A stretch of DNA of 64,000 bases from Pseudonocardia acidicola. GTDB lineage: Bacteria > Actinomycetota > Actinomycetes > Mycobacteriales > Pseudonocardiaceae. Numbering within the stretch: position 1 is the stretch's first letter; each line of letters begins with the position of its first letter. The stretch spans positions 1 through 64,000 of the forward strand of contig NZ_JAAXLA010000032.1 in assembly GCF_012911935.1 (NCBI RefSeq), given 5' to 3'. Made by a program: the position numbers and the translations under genes. The notes beneath the pieces were generated by a model. The model saw only the letters and a list, made by a program, of their open reading frames with translations, ran no database searches and was not told where the DNA came from. Shown in pieces: positions 8,801 to 17,745 of this stretch.

Positions 8801-9517
8801 TCAGCCCCTCTCCTGCCATCCGTGGACGGACCCGAGCTCGGCGGCGGCCCCGTCCAGGGCGACGACGGCGTCCGCGGCCGCGACGGGGTCCACCCCTGCC
8901 GTCGCGACCGCGATCCCGCTGTCGGTCAGCCGGAACAGAGCCCCGATGACCCGGTCCCGGTCGGCGGCCGGAAGCCCGGCCTCGACGTCGTCGACGACGA
9001 TCAGGGCCGGGCGGCCCATGGTGGCCAGCGCGACCGCGAACAGCACCGCGTCGACGGCGAGCAGATCGCCGACGCGGTCCGTGCGCGGCAGCGTCAGACC
9101 GAGCACCGCGACGGCCTCGTCGAGGTCGGTCACGGGGGCGCCGGTCAGCAGCCGCCGCTCGCGGATGTGATCGGCCACCCGCAGCCCGGGCTCGAGGTCG
9201 ACCGCGCCGCCGATCCGGGCCACCGCGACCCGCCGCCGGATCGCGGCCGGCCGCTCGGCACCGTCGACGGTCAGCCGCCCGGCCGTCGTCGCGGCCCGCC
9301 CGGCCAGGGCCAGTAACAGCATCGACCGGCCGCTGCCCGCCGGTCCGTGCACGCTGAGCAGCCCGCCGGCGGGGAGCTCGACGGTGACATCGGTGAAGAC
9401 CCAGCCGTGCCGGGTCCGCAGCCCGAGGCCCTCGGTGCGGAGCGCGGGCACGGGCGGGGCCGCCCGTGCCCCGAAGGTGTCCTCGCCGGCCGCCGGCTCG
9501 GGGTCTGGCTCGGGCAT
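8801..9517 (-). CDS. degenerate ABC ATPase partner of YhgE/Pip
   Basis: 238 residues with an ABC-like nucleotide-binding fold, but key residues are changed. The Walker A region reads GPAGSGRSM, with Arg in place of the essential Lys. The LSGGQ signature is replaced by DLLAVDAVL. Walker B reads ALIVVDDVEAG, with Asp where the catalytic Glu is expected. The first 25 residues are acidic and low-complexity. It lies four bases upstream of the YhgE/Pip gene in transcription order, so the two are probably one operon. It may bind nucleotide without efficient hydrolysis, or act as a structural partner. Confidence 0.75.
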   Translation of the reverse strand: MPEPDPEPAAGEDTFGARAAPPVPALRTEGLGLRTRHGWVFTDVTVELPAGGLLSVHGPAGSGRSMLLLALAGRAATTAGRLTVDGAERPAAIRRRVAVARIGGAVDLEPGLRVADHIRERRLLTGAPVTDLDEAVAVLGLTLPRTDRVGDLLAVDAVLFAVALATMGRPALIVVDDVEAGLPAADRDRVIGALFRLTDSGIAVATAGVDPVAAADAVVALDGAAAELGSVHGWQERG

Positions 9518-9601
9518 GCGCTCAACCTGCCACCGCGCAGTGTCCGTTGTGGAGCGCGGAACCGGCGCGCCCGGATGATCTGCGCCACGTCCCTGCCGGC
9601 G

Positions 9602-10273
9602 TCAGCCGGCGAGCGCCGCGGCGAGCTCGGGCAGCCCGGTCACCGTGTAGGTCGGCGACGGGAGGTAACCGGGGTAGACCCCACCGGACCGGTTGATCCA
9701 GGCCGTGCGCATCCCGGCGTGGGCGGCGCCGTTCAGGTCCCACGGGTGCACCGCGACCATCACCATGTCCGCCGGGTCGGTGCCGCACGTCGTCGCCGCG
9801 TGCCGGTAGACCCGCTCCGACGGCTTCCAGATGCCGACGTCCTCGACCGAGAGCACGTGCTCGAACTCCGCGCGCAGGCCGGCGGCGCCGAGGAGCCGCT
9901 CCGCGACCGCGCCGGCGCCGTTGCTCAGGGTCACCAGGCGCAGGCCGGCCGCCCGCAGCGTGCGCACGCCGTCGGGGATGTCGGGGTGCACGGGCAGCGC
10001 GAGGAAACCCTCCATCACGTGCTCGACGGCCGCGTCGACATCCTCGACGAGCTCGACGGTGGTGAGCAGCGACCGGCCGACCTCGCGGCCGAGGGTGGCG
10101 AAGGTGGCGAAATCGCCGAGGGCGGCCAGCGCGATGCCGTCGCGCAGCACCGAGGCGAACCACAGCGGCGCCAGGTGGCGCGGGGCGCCGACGTCGGTGA
10201 AGCGGTCGGCCAGCGGTGTGAGGTCGGACAGGGTCTCGTTGACGTCGAACACGATCACGGACGGTCGGCTCAT
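9602..10273 (-). CDS. haloacid dehalogenase type II (HAD superfamily)
   Basis: 223 residues. HAD motif I reads VFDVNETL with nucleophile Asp10, motif II is TLSNG, motif III lies in WKPSERVYRH and motif IV in VAVHPWDLNGA. The order, the length and the WKPS/HPWDL signatures match L-2-haloacid dehalogenases, which hydrolyse short-chain 2-halo acids through an Asp-ester intermediate; phosphatase activity cannot be excluded. ATG at 10273 was chosen because HAD motif I must start about ten residues in; the longer upstream frame has no conserved sequence. It is divergent from the molybdoenzyme gene with a 115-bp spacer. Confidence 0.88.
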   Translation of the reverse strand: MSRPSVIVFDVNETLSDLTPLADRFTDVGAPRHLAPLWFASVLRDGIALAALGDFATFATLGREVGRSLLTTVELVEDVDAAVEHVMEGFLALPVHPDIPDGVRTLRAAGLRLVTLSNGAGAVAERLLGAAGLRAEFEHVLSVEDVGIWKPSERVYRHAATTCGTDPADMVMVAVHPWDLNGAAHAGMRTAWINRSGGVYPGYLPSPTYTVTGLPELAAALAG

Positions 10274-10388
10274 GGCGTGATCGTCGCAGCTGCGGCCGTG
10301 CGGCGCGGGTCCACGGAGGCGAAATCCCGCGGCCCGGCGGGTGCCGCCGGTTACCGTGGGGCGCCCGGACGCATCGTGAGGAGCGCCG

Positions 10389-12689
10389 ATGACCGACCTG
10401 CCGCACAGCTCGCACTGGGGCGCGTTCTCCGGGCACTGGCGCGACGGAACGCTGACGGTCCGTCCGCACCCGGATGATCCGGACCCGTCCCCGGTGCTCG
10501 GCAACCTGCCGGCGGCGGTCGCGCATCCCGCCCGGGTGGCGGCGCCGATGGTGCGCCGGGGCTGGCTGGAGCGCGGCCCGGGCCCGGACGACCGGCGCGG
10601 CCGCGACGGGTTCGTCGAGGTCGGCTGGGACGAGGTGCTCGACCGGCTGGCGGCCGAGCTCGCCCGGGTGCGCGACGAGCACGGCCCGGCGGCGGTGTTC
10701 GGCGGCTCCTACGGCTGGGCCAGCGCCGGGCGGTTCCACCACGCGCAGGGCCAGTTGCACCGGTTCCTCAACGCCGCGATCGGCGGCTACGCGTACTCGG
10801 TGAACACCTACAGCGCCGGTGCCGCCGAGGTGATCCTGCCGCGGGTGCTCGGCCCGTTCGAGGCGGTGGTGCGCCGCAACATCACCTGGGAGCAGGTCGC
10901 GGCGCACACCGACACCGTGCTGGCGTTCGGCGGGATGGCGGTGAAGAACTCCGCGGTCGGCGCCGGCGGGGTCAGCCGGCATGTCGAGCACGGCGCGATG
11001 CGCGCAGCCGCCGCCCGCGGCACCCGGTTCGTGCTGGTCGGGCCGTTGCGCGACGACCTGCCGCCGGACATCGGCGCCCAGTGGCTGCCGCTGGTGCCCG
11101 GCACCGACACCGCGCTGATGCTCGCGCTGGCGCACACCCTCGCCGTCGAGGGACGGCACGACCGGGCGTTCCTGGACCGGTACTGCGTGGGCTGGCCGAC
11201 GTTCGAGCGCTACCTGCTGGGCCGCTCCGACGGGGTGGCCAAGGACGCCGCGTGGGCGGCGGGGATCACCGGCCTGGACGCCGCCGAGATCGTCGCGCTG
11301 GCCCGGAGGATCGCGTCCGGGCGCACCCTGGTCACCGTCGCGCAGTCGCTGCAGCGGGCCGAGCACGGCGAGCAGCCGGTCTGGATGGGTGTGGTGCTGG
11401 CCGCGATGCTCGGCCAGATCGGGCTGCCCGGCGGCGGCTACAACTACGCCCTCGGCTCGCTCGCGCACTACGGCCGCGCCCGCAACGCGGTCCCGGTGCC
11501 CACCCTGCGCCAGGGCGTCAACGGGGTGCGCGCGTTCATCCCGGTGGCCCGGATCGCGGACATGCTGCTGAATCCGGGCGCTGAGTTCGACTACGACGGC
11601 CGCCGGCACACCTACCCCGACACCCGGTTGCTCTACTGGGTCGGGGGCAACCCGTTCCACCACCACCAGGACCTCGACCGGCTGCGCCGCGCGCTCGGCC
11701 GGGTCGACACGTTCGTCGTGCACGAGCCGGCCTGGACCGCGACCGCCCGGCACGCCGACATCGTGTTGCCCGCCACCACCACCTTGGAGCGCGAGGACAT
11801 CGCCGCCGCGGGCACCGATCCGTTGATGATCGCCATGCACCGGCTCGCCGAGCCGTTCGGGCAGGCCCGCGACGACTACGCGATCTTCACCGCGCTCGCC
11901 CGCCGGCTGGGCGCCGAGGAGGCGTTCACCGAGGGCCGCGACGTGCGCGGCTGGCTGGCGCACCTGTACTCCCGCACCCAGAAGGCGTTGGCGGACCTGG
12001 GATCGCCGGCTCCGGACTTCGAGGAGTTCTGGGCCGCGGGACAGCTGCGGCTGCCGGTCGGTGACGACGACGGCGGGATCCTGCGCGCCTTCCGCGACGA
12101 CCCGGACGGGGCGGCGCTGCCCACCCCGAGCGGCCGCATCGAGATCTTCTCCGCGACCATCGCCGGCTTCGACTACCCCGACTGCCCCGGGCATCCGGCC
12201 TGGCTGCCGCCGGCCGACGTCCCGACCGCGCGGTACCCGTTGCGGCTGGTGGCCAACCAGCCCGCGACCCGGCTGCACTCCCAGTTCGACTTCGGCGCGC
12301 ACAGCGCCGCGAACAAGATCCGCGATCGGGAGGTGTGCCGGCTGCATCCCGGCGACGCCGCGGCCCGCGGCATCGCCGACGGCGACGTCGTCCGGCTGGT
12401 CAACGCCCGCGGCGCGTGCCTGGCCGCGGCCCGGGTCACCGACGGCGTGCGCGCCGGGGTCGTGCAGCTGCCCACCGGTGCCTGGTACGACCCGCTCGAC
12501 GCGAGCCAGGACGCGCCGCTGTGTGTGCACGGCAATCCGAACGTGCTCACCCGCGACGTCGGCACCTCGGCGCTGGCGCAGGGCTGCACCGGGCAGCACA
12601 CCGTGGTCGAGGTCGAGCGGTTCGACGGCCCGCTGCCGCCGGTCCGCGCGTTCGACCCGCCGGTCCCGGTGGCGCGCCCCGGCGGGTGA
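10389..12689 (+). CDS. BisC/TorA-type molybdopterin oxidoreductase
   Basis: 766 residues of the DMSO-reductase superfamily without an N-terminal iron-sulfur motif, as in biotin sulfoxide and TMAO reductases. The family N-terminus SSHWGAF is present, and NTYSAGA places Ser142 at the position of the molybdenum-ligating serine. The C-terminal MopB_CT domain (RLVANQPATRLHSQFDFG) closes the cofactor site. No Tat signal is visible, so a cytoplasmic enzyme that repairs oxidised sulfur compounds is likelier than a respiratory one. Start ATG follows GAGGAGCG. The stop is about 80 bp before cobL, and no dedicated chaperone or cytochrome gene is adjacent. Confidence 0.88.
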   Translation: MTDLPHSSHWGAFSGHWRDGTLTVRPHPDDPDPSPVLGNLPAAVAHPARVAAPMVRRGWLERGPGPDDRRGRDGFVEVGWDEVLDRLAAELARVRDEHGPAAVFGGSYGWASAGRFHHAQGQLHRFLNAAIGGYAYSVNTYSAGAAEVILPRVLGPFEAVVRRNITWEQVAAHTDTVLAFGGMAVKNSAVGAGGVSRHVEHGAMRAAAARGTRFVLVGPLRDDLPPDIGAQWLPLVPGTDTALMLALAHTLAVEGRHDRAFLDRYCVGWPTFERYLLGRSDGVAKDAAWAAGITGLDAAEIVALARRIASGRTLVTVAQSLQRAEHGEQPVWMGVVLAAMLGQIGLPGGGYNYALGSLAHYGRARNAVPVPTLRQGVNGVRAFIPVARIADMLLNPGAEFDYDGRRHTYPDTRLLYWVGGNPFHHHQDLDRLRRALGRVDTFVVHEPAWTATARHADIVLPATTTLEREDIAAAGTDPLMIAMHRLAEPFGQARDDYAIFTALARRLGAEEAFTEGRDVRGWLAHLYSRTQKALADLGSPAPDFEEFWAAGQLRLPVGDDDGGILRAFRDDPDGAALPTPSGRIEIFSATIAGFDYPDCPGHPAWLPPADVPTARYPLRLVANQPATRLHSQFDFGAHSAANKIRDREVCRLHPGDAAARGIADGDVVRLVNARGACLAAARVTDGVRAGVVQLPTGAWYDPLDASQDAPLCVHGNPNVLTRDVGTSALAQGCTGQHTVVEVERFDGPLPPVRAFDPPVPVARPGG

Positions 12690-12769
12690 GTGGGACGTCT
12701 CATCGCGGCACCGCAGCGGCGCTCGGGCGATTAGCGTGCACCGGGGCTTCGCCGGGCGAGAGGTGGGGG

Positions 12770-13987
12770 ATGGACGAGCGCGGTACGCCGGTGGTGGTGG
12801 TCGGCATCGGTGCCGACGGCTGGGACGGGCTGTCCGCCGCCGCGCGGGAGGCGATCGCGGGCGCCGACGTGCTGCTGGGCAGCGGGCGCCAGCTCGACCT
12901 GGTCGCCGGGCACGCCCGTGGTGAGCGGGTCGTCTGGCCGTCGCCGCTGGTACCGGCGCTGCCGGGGATCGTGGAGCGGCACGCCGGACGCCGGGTCTGC
13001 GCGCTGGCCAGCGGGGACCCGATGTTCTTCGGGCTCGGCGCGACGCTGGCCCGGATGCTCGGACCGGAGCGGCTGCGGGTGCTGCCGCACCCGTCGTCGG
13101 TGTCGCTGGCGTGCGCGCGGCTGGGCTGGGCGCTCGACGGGGTCGAGGTGGTCAGCGTGGTGGGCCGCCCGCCGTCCCGGCTGCGCCGCGTCCTGGCCCC
13201 GGGCCGCCGGGTGCTGGTGCTCAGCAGTGGGGCGGACTCGCCGAGGCAGATCGCGTCGCTGCTGGCCGTCGACGGCTACGGCCCGAGCCGGCTGACCGTG
13301 CTGGAGCAGCTCGGGGGGCCGGCGGAGCGTCGCCTCGAGGGGACCGCGGCCGATTGGCCGCACCCGCCGGGCGACCCGCTCAACGTCGTCGCGGTCGCGT
13401 GCCGCGCCGCCCCCGGGACCCGCTCGCTCGGCGAGGTGCCCGGCCTGCCCGACGACGCCTACGACCACGACGGGCAGCTGACCAAGCGGGAGGTCCGCGC
13501 GGTCACGCTCGCGCACCTGGCGCCGCGGCCGGGGCAGCTGCTCTGGGACGTGGGCGCCGGCGCGGGCAGCATCGCGATCGAGTGGATGCGCGCGCACCCG
13601 TCGTGCCGGGCGGTGGCGATCGAGTCGGATCCCGGCCGGGCCGCGGGCATCGCGGCCAACGCCGACGCGCTGGGCGTGCCGGGGCTGCAGGTCGTCACCG
13701 GCCGGGCGCCGGCCGCGCTGGCCGGGCTGCCGGTCCCGGACACGATCTTCATCGGCGGCGGGGTGACCCGCGAGGGCGTGCTCGAGGCCTGCTGGGACGC
13801 GTTGCCCGCGGGCGGGCGGCTGGTGGCCAACGCGGTGACGCTGGAGGCCGAGGCGGTGCTCGCGGCGGGGTATGCCCGGTGGGGTGGCTCGCTGGTGCGG
13901 GTGGCCGTGCAGCGGGCCTCGCCGGTGGGCGGGTTCACGGGGTGGCGGCCGGCGATGCCGGTGACGATCTGGACGGTGGAGAAGTGA
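12770..13987 (+). CDS. cobL: precorrin-6Y C5,15-methyltransferase (decarboxylating)
   Basis: 405 residues, a fusion of CbiE (tetrapyrrole methylase fold, about 1-205) and CbiT (Rossmann methyltransferase, about 215-405). CbiE shows VVGIGADGWDGL at the start and LASGDPMFFGLG; CbiT shows the SAM motif LWDVGAGAGS with Asp260. It catalyses methylation at C5 and C15 with decarboxylation in the aerobic cobalamin pathway, turning precorrin-6B into precorrin-8X. ATG at 12770 follows GAGAGGTGGGG. Its stop overlaps the cobM start as GTGA, so cobL, cobM and cobK are translated as one operon. Confidence 0.95.
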   Translation: MDERGTPVVVVGIGADGWDGLSAAAREAIAGADVLLGSGRQLDLVAGHARGERVVWPSPLVPALPGIVERHAGRRVCALASGDPMFFGLGATLARMLGPERLRVLPHPSSVSLACARLGWALDGVEVVSVVGRPPSRLRRVLAPGRRVLVLSSGADSPRQIASLLAVDGYGPSRLTVLEQLGGPAERRLEGTAADWPHPPGDPLNVVAVACRAAPGTRSLGEVPGLPDDAYDHDGQLTKREVRAVTLAHLAPRPGQLLWDVGAGAGSIAIEWMRAHPSCRAVAIESDPGRAAGIAANADALGVPGLQVVTGRAPAALAGLPVPDTIFIGGGVTREGVLEACWDALPAGGRLVANAVTLEAEAVLAAGYARWGGSLVRVAVQRASPVGGFTGWRPAMPVTIWTVEK

Positions 13988-14727
13988 CGGTTCATTTCAT
14001 CGGTGCGGGTCCGGGGGCGGTCGACCTGCTGACGATCCGCGGGCGCGATCTCATCGCGTCCTCGCCGGTGTGTCTGTACGCGGGCAGCCTGGTGCCGCCG
14101 GAGATGCTCGAGTACTGCCCGCCGGGCGCGCAGAAGATCGACACCGCGTTGCTGACACTCGCCGAGATCGTCGAGGAGATGGTGCGGGCGCACTCCCACG
14201 GCCTCGACGTCGCCCGGCTGGCGTCCGGTGATCCGTCGGTGTTCAGCGCGATGGCCGAGCAGATGCGCCGGCTCGACGCCGCGGGCGTGCCCTACGACGT
14301 GTGCCCCGGGGTGCCGGCCTACGCGGCGGCGGCGGCGGCGTTGCGCCGCGAGCTGACCGTGCCGACGGTCGCGCAGACCGTGACCCTCACCCGGATCGCG
14401 GCCCGCGCCACCCCGATGCCGCAGGGGGAGAGCCTGGGCGCGCTCGGCACCGCCGGTGGGACGCTCGTGCTGCACCTGGCGGTGCACCGCATCGACGAGC
14501 TGGTGAAGGAGCTGGTGCCGAACTACGGGCCGGACTGCCCGGCGGCGGTGGTCGCGCATGCCAGCCGGGAGCACGAGATCGTGCTGCGCGGCCGCCTCGA
14601 CGACATCGCCGGGGCGGTGCACGAGGCGGGCATCCAGCGCACCGCGGTGGTGATCGTCGGCCCGGCCCTGGCCGCCGAGCACTTCCCGGACAGCCACCTC
14701 TACTCCGACACGCGGTGCCGGTCCTGA
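13984..14727 (+). CDS. cobM: precorrin-4 C11-methyltransferase
   Basis: 247 residues with the tetrapyrrole methylase signature: VHFIGAGPGAVDLLTIRG at the N-terminus, YAGSLVPPEML, and LASGDPSVFSA. These mark CobM/CbiF, which methylates C11 of precorrin-4 to give precorrin-5. The GTG start at 13984 forms a GTGA overlap with the cobL stop. The gene ends just inside the first codons of cobK, consistent with tight coupling in one transcript. Length is normal for the family. Confidence 0.95.
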   Translation: MTVHFIGAGPGAVDLLTIRGRDLIASSPVCLYAGSLVPPEMLEYCPPGAQKIDTALLTLAEIVEEMVRAHSHGLDVARLASGDPSVFSAMAEQMRRLDAAGVPYDVCPGVPAYAAAAAALRRELTVPTVAQTVTLTRIAARATPMPQGESLGALGTAGGTLVLHLAVHRIDELVKELVPNYGPDCPAAVVAHASREHEIVLRGRLDDIAGAVHEAGIQRTAVVIVGPALAAEHFPDSHLYSDTRCRS

Positions 14728-15461
14728 GCCGGGTGCTGATCCTCGGCGGGACGCGGGAGGCGCGGCGGCTGGCCGCGGTGCTGGTCGACCGGCCGGGTCT
14801 GCATGTGACGTCCTCGCTGGCCGGGCGGGTGCGGACGCCGTCGCTGCCGCCGGGTGAGGTGCGCATCGGCGGGTTCGGCGGCGTCGACGGGCTCGCCGGG
14901 TGGCTGCGTGACAAGGCGGTCGACGCCGTCGTCGACGCGACCCACCCGTTCGCGGCCCGGATGAGCGCGAACGCGGCGGCGGCGACCGCGCGGGCCGGGG
15001 TCGCGCTGCTGGTGCTGCGGCGTCCGGGCTGGACGGCCGGGCCGGGGGACGACTGGCGGTGGGCCGACACGTTGCCCGAGGCCGCCGCGCTGCTGCCCTC
15101 GCTCGGCGAGCGGATCTTCCTCACCACCGGCCGGCAGGACCTGGCGTCGTTCGCCGACCTCGATCTGTGGTTCCTGGTCCGCTCGGTCGACGCACCCGAA
15201 CCACCTGCGCCGCAACGGATGCACGTGCTGCTCGATCGCGGCCCGTTCACCGTGGACGGCGAGCGGACGCTGCTGCGCGAGCACCGGATCGACGTGCTGG
15301 TGACCAAGGACAGCGGCGGCGACATGACCGCCGCCAAGCTCGTCGCCGCCCGTGAGCTCGGCATCCCGGTCGTGATCCAGTCCCGCCCGCCGCTGCCGGC
15401 GGGCGTGACCGTCGTGCCGACGGTCGCCGCAGCGGCCGACTGGGTCGTCCGCCACCCCTGA
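14715..15461 (+). CDS. cobK: precorrin-6A reductase
   Basis: About 248 residues of CobK/CbiJ. The nucleotide-binding start VLILGGTREARRLA, the central DATHPFAARMSANA and the C-terminal TKDSGGDMTAAK are family signatures. The enzyme reduces precorrin-6A to precorrin-6B with NADPH, the only reduction of the corrin ring in the aerobic route. Start choice is uncertain: GTG 14715 overlaps cobM by 13 bases, CTG 14724 would give a CTGA overlap and GTG 14733 begins directly at the nucleotide-binding strand. It is the last gene of the plus-strand cob operon and meets cobIJ tail to tail at a palindromic repeat. Confidence 0.93.
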   Translation: MPVLSRVLILGGTREARRLAAVLVDRPGLHVTSSLAGRVRTPSLPPGEVRIGGFGGVDGLAGWLRDKAVDAVVDATHPFAARMSANAAAATARAGVALLVLRRPGWTAGPGDDWRWADTLPEAAALLPSLGERIFLTTGRQDLASFADLDLWFLVRSVDAPEPPAPQRMHVLLDRGPFTVDGERTLLREHRIDVLVTKDSGGDMTAAKLVAARELGIPVVIQSRPPLPAGVTVVPTVAAAADWVVRHP

Positions 15462-15466
15462 CCCGC

Positions 15467-15543
15467 GAGTCGGCAGGTACTGGAGGGTGAGTCGGCAGTT
15501 TCGGGAGAGAAGGGCGACTCACCCTCCCGAAACTGCCGACTCG
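15467..15543. repeat. GAGTCG repeat palindrome between convergent cob operons
   Basis: Cores GAGTCGG begin at 15467 and 15489, then inverted CGACTC copies lie at 15515 and 15537, again 22 bp apart. Bases 15489-15506 and 15525-15542 form a perfect 18-bp inverted repeat with an 18-base loop, and 15482-15494 can pair alternatively with 15515-15527. The element sits exactly between the stops of cobK (plus) and cobIJ (minus) and can serve as a bidirectional terminator in place of a conventional one. It belongs to the same family as the array at the start of the window. Confidence 0.88.
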
Positions 15544-15550
15544 CGGACAG

Positions 15551-17125
15551 TCAGGAGGGTTGGCGGTAGTGGCGGGGAGTGAAGACCGCGGTGCGGTCGC
15601 CGCGCTGCACCACCCGGGTCGTCGAGGACCCGATGATCAGCAGGGTCCGCATGTCGACGTCCTCGGGGTCCAGGTCGGCGAGCCGGACGATCCGCACCCG
15701 CTCGCCCGCGCCCCCGACGTCGCGGCCCAGCACCACCGGCGTGTCCGGCGAGCGGTGCTCCAGCAGCACGTCCCGGGCCGCGCCGACCTGCCACGGCCGG
15801 GCCTTCGAACGCGGGTTGTAGATCGCGATCGCCAGGTCGGCGCGGGCCGCCGCGGCCAGCCGGTCGGCCACGACCTGCCACGGCTTGAGCCGGTCGGACA
15901 GCGAGATCATCGCGTAGTCGTGGCCCAGCGGGGCGCCGACCGACGCGGCGACGGCCTGGGCCGCGGTGAGCCCGGGCAGCACCCGGACCGGGACGTCGAG
16001 GTACTTCGGCTCGCTGGCCACCTCCAGCACCGCGGCGGCCATCGCGAACACCCCCGGGTCGCCCGCGGAGACGACGGCGACCGAGCGTCCGGCCGCGGCC
16101 AGGTCGAGCGCGTGCGCGGCGCGCTGCGCCTCGACCCGGTTGTCCGACGGGTGCCGGCGCTGGCGCGGGTTGGGCGGCACCCGGTCCAGGTACGGGCCGT
16201 AGCCGACCAGGTCGTCGGCGGCGGCCAGGGCGGCGGCGACCTGCGGGGTCAGCCAGTCCCGGCCCGCCGGCCCGGTACCGACGACGACGACCTCGCCGGT
16301 CCCGGTGGTCGGCGCCCCGGTGCTCGCTGCCTCGGCGTCGTCCGCGGACGACTTGGCGACCGGGTCGTCCGACCCCGGGACCGATGCGGCGACCTGCCCG
16401 GGCAGCAGCGCGATCGCGAAGTAGGGCACCGAGTCGGGGTCGATGTCGGCGAGCGTGCCGGTGCGCTGGCCGTCCATCGTCGCGCGCTCGACGTAGAAGG
16501 CCTCGTCGAGGCGCCCGGCGTCGGCGAACGCGCCCCGGACGTTCCCGAAGGTGCGGCCCAGCTTCATCACCGCCGCGGAGTCGGTGCCGGCGAGCCGCTC
16601 GGCGAGCACCTCGCGCGGCAGCGTCCCGGGGAGCACGGTGAGGATCTCGTCGCGCTCCACCAGCGGCGTGCCCAGCGCCGCCGACGCCGCGCTGATCGAG
16701 GTCACCCCGGGCACCACCTCGGTGCGGTAGCGGTGCGCGAGGCGCTTGTGCATGTGCATGTAGGAGCCGTAGAACAGCGGGTCGCCCTCGGCGAGCAGCA
16801 CGACGTCGCGGCCGGCGTCGAGGTGCGCGGCGAGCCGCTGCGCCGCCGCGGCGTAGAACTCGTCGATCGCGCCCTGGTAGCCGCCGGGGTGGTCGGTGGT
16901 CTCGGTGGTGACCGGGTAGACCAGCGGCTCCTCGATCTGGTCGCCGCGCAGGTGCGGTTCGGCGATCCGGCGGGCGATGCTGCGCCCGTGCCGCGCGCAG
17001 TGGTAGGCGATGACGTCGGCGGCGCCGATCAGCCGGGCCGCTTTGATCGTGGTCAGTTCCGGGTCGCCGGGGCCCAGGCCGACGCCGTACAGGGTTCCCG
17101 TCACTGTGCTCACTGCGCTGTTCAC
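15551..17125 (-). CDS. cobIJ: CobI-CobJ fusion: precorrin-2 C20 / precorrin-3B C17 methyltransferase
   Basis: 524 residues joining two tetrapyrrole methylases. Residues about 10-245 are CobI ([26 protein letters not shown]), which methylates C20 of precorrin-2. A 30-residue acidic linker (about 246-277) leads to CobJ (about 278-524; [29 protein letters not shown]), which methylates C17 with ring contraction. Such fusions are known in actinobacteria. GTG at 17125 overlaps the cobH stop as GTGA; GTG 17113, 11 bases after AGGAG, and GTG 17104 are alternatives. It is the last gene of the minus-strand cobG-cobH-cobIJ operon. Confidence 0.94.
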   Translation of the reverse strand: MNSAVSTVTGTLYGVGLGPGDPELTTIKAARLIGAADVIAYHCARHGRSIARRIAEPHLRGDQIEEPLVYPVTTETTDHPGGYQGAIDEFYAAAAQRLAAHLDAGRDVVLLAEGDPLFYGSYMHMHKRLAHRYRTEVVPGVTSISAASAALGTPLVERDEILTVLPGTLPREVLAERLAGTDSAAVMKLGRTFGNVRGAFADAGRLDEAFYVERATMDGQRTGTLADIDPDSVPYFAIALLPGQVAASVPGSDDPVAKSSADDAEAASTGAPTTGTGEVVVVGTGPAGRDWLTPQVAAALAAADDLVGYGPYLDRVPPNPRQRRHPSDNRVEAQRAAHALDLAAAGRSVAVVSAGDPGVFAMAAAVLEVASEPKYLDVPVRVLPGLTAAQAVAASVGAPLGHDYAMISLSDRLKPWQVVADRLAAAARADLAIAIYNPRSKARPWQVGAARDVLLEHRSPDTPVVLGRDVGGAGERVRIVRLADLDPEDVDMRTLLIIGSSTTRVVQRGDRTAVFTPRHYRQPS

Positions 17126-17745
17126 TCCTGCTCGCTGGCCAGCGCGTTGACCGCGGCGGCGGTGATCGCGCTGCCGCCGCGGCGGCCGTGCACGACGAGG
17201 TACTCCAGGTCGGTTCGTGCGGCGAGGGCCTGCTTCGACTCCGCCGCGCCGATGAACCCGACCGGGATGCCCAGGATCGCGGCCGGCCGCGGCGCCCCGG
17301 CGTCGATCATGTCGAGCAGGTGGAACAGCGCGGTCGGGGCGTTGCCGACGGCGACCACGGCGCCGTCGAGGTGCTCGCGCCACAGCTCCAGCGCCGCCGC
17401 CGAGCGGGTGTTGCTCAGCTGGGCGGCCAGATCGGGCACCCGCGGGTCGCGCAGCGTGCAGATCACCTCGTTGTCGCGGGGCAGCCGGGCCCGGGTGATA
17501 CCGGAGGCGACCATCATCGCGTCGCACAGGATCGGGGCACCCGCCCGCAACGCCGCGCGCGCCGCCGCGGCCACCCCGGGGGAGTGGCCGATGTCGGCGG
17601 CGAGGTCGACCTGCCCGCAGGCATGGATCATCCGCACGGCGACGTAGGCGACGTCCGCGGGTAGATCCGACAGGTCGGCCTCGGCCCGGATGGTCGCGAA
17701 CGACTGCCGGTAGATCTCCGCGCCGTCGCGGATGTACGTGCTCAC
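17122..17745 (-). CDS. cobH: precorrin-8X methylmutase
   Basis: 207 residues of CobH/CbiC, which moves the methyl group from C11 to C12 to produce hydrogenobyrinate. The family motif [13 protein letters not shown] contains the catalytic His41; the substrate-binding region [10 protein letters not shown] and the C-terminal [13 protein letters not shown] are conserved. GTG at 17745 follows GAGGGGAAG and overlaps the cobG stop as GTGA; at the other end its own stop overlaps the cobIJ start in the same way. Both overlaps show translational coupling through the operon. Confidence 0.95.
   Translation of the reverse strand: MSTYIRDGAEIYRQSFATIRAEADLSDLPADVAYVAVRMIHACGQVDLAADIGHSPGVAAAARAALRAGAPILCDAMMVASGITRARLPRDNEVICTLRDPRVPDLAAQLSNTRSAAALELWREHLDGAVVAVGNAPTALFHLLDMIDAGAPRPAAILGIPVGFIGAAESKQALAARTDLEYLVVHGRRGGSAITAAAVNALASEQE

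Noticed and set aside
9522..12599. A 1025-residue open frame on the minus strand
   Set aside because: It runs antisense to the molybdoenzyme and only shares DNA with the dehalogenase; no homology and poor composition.
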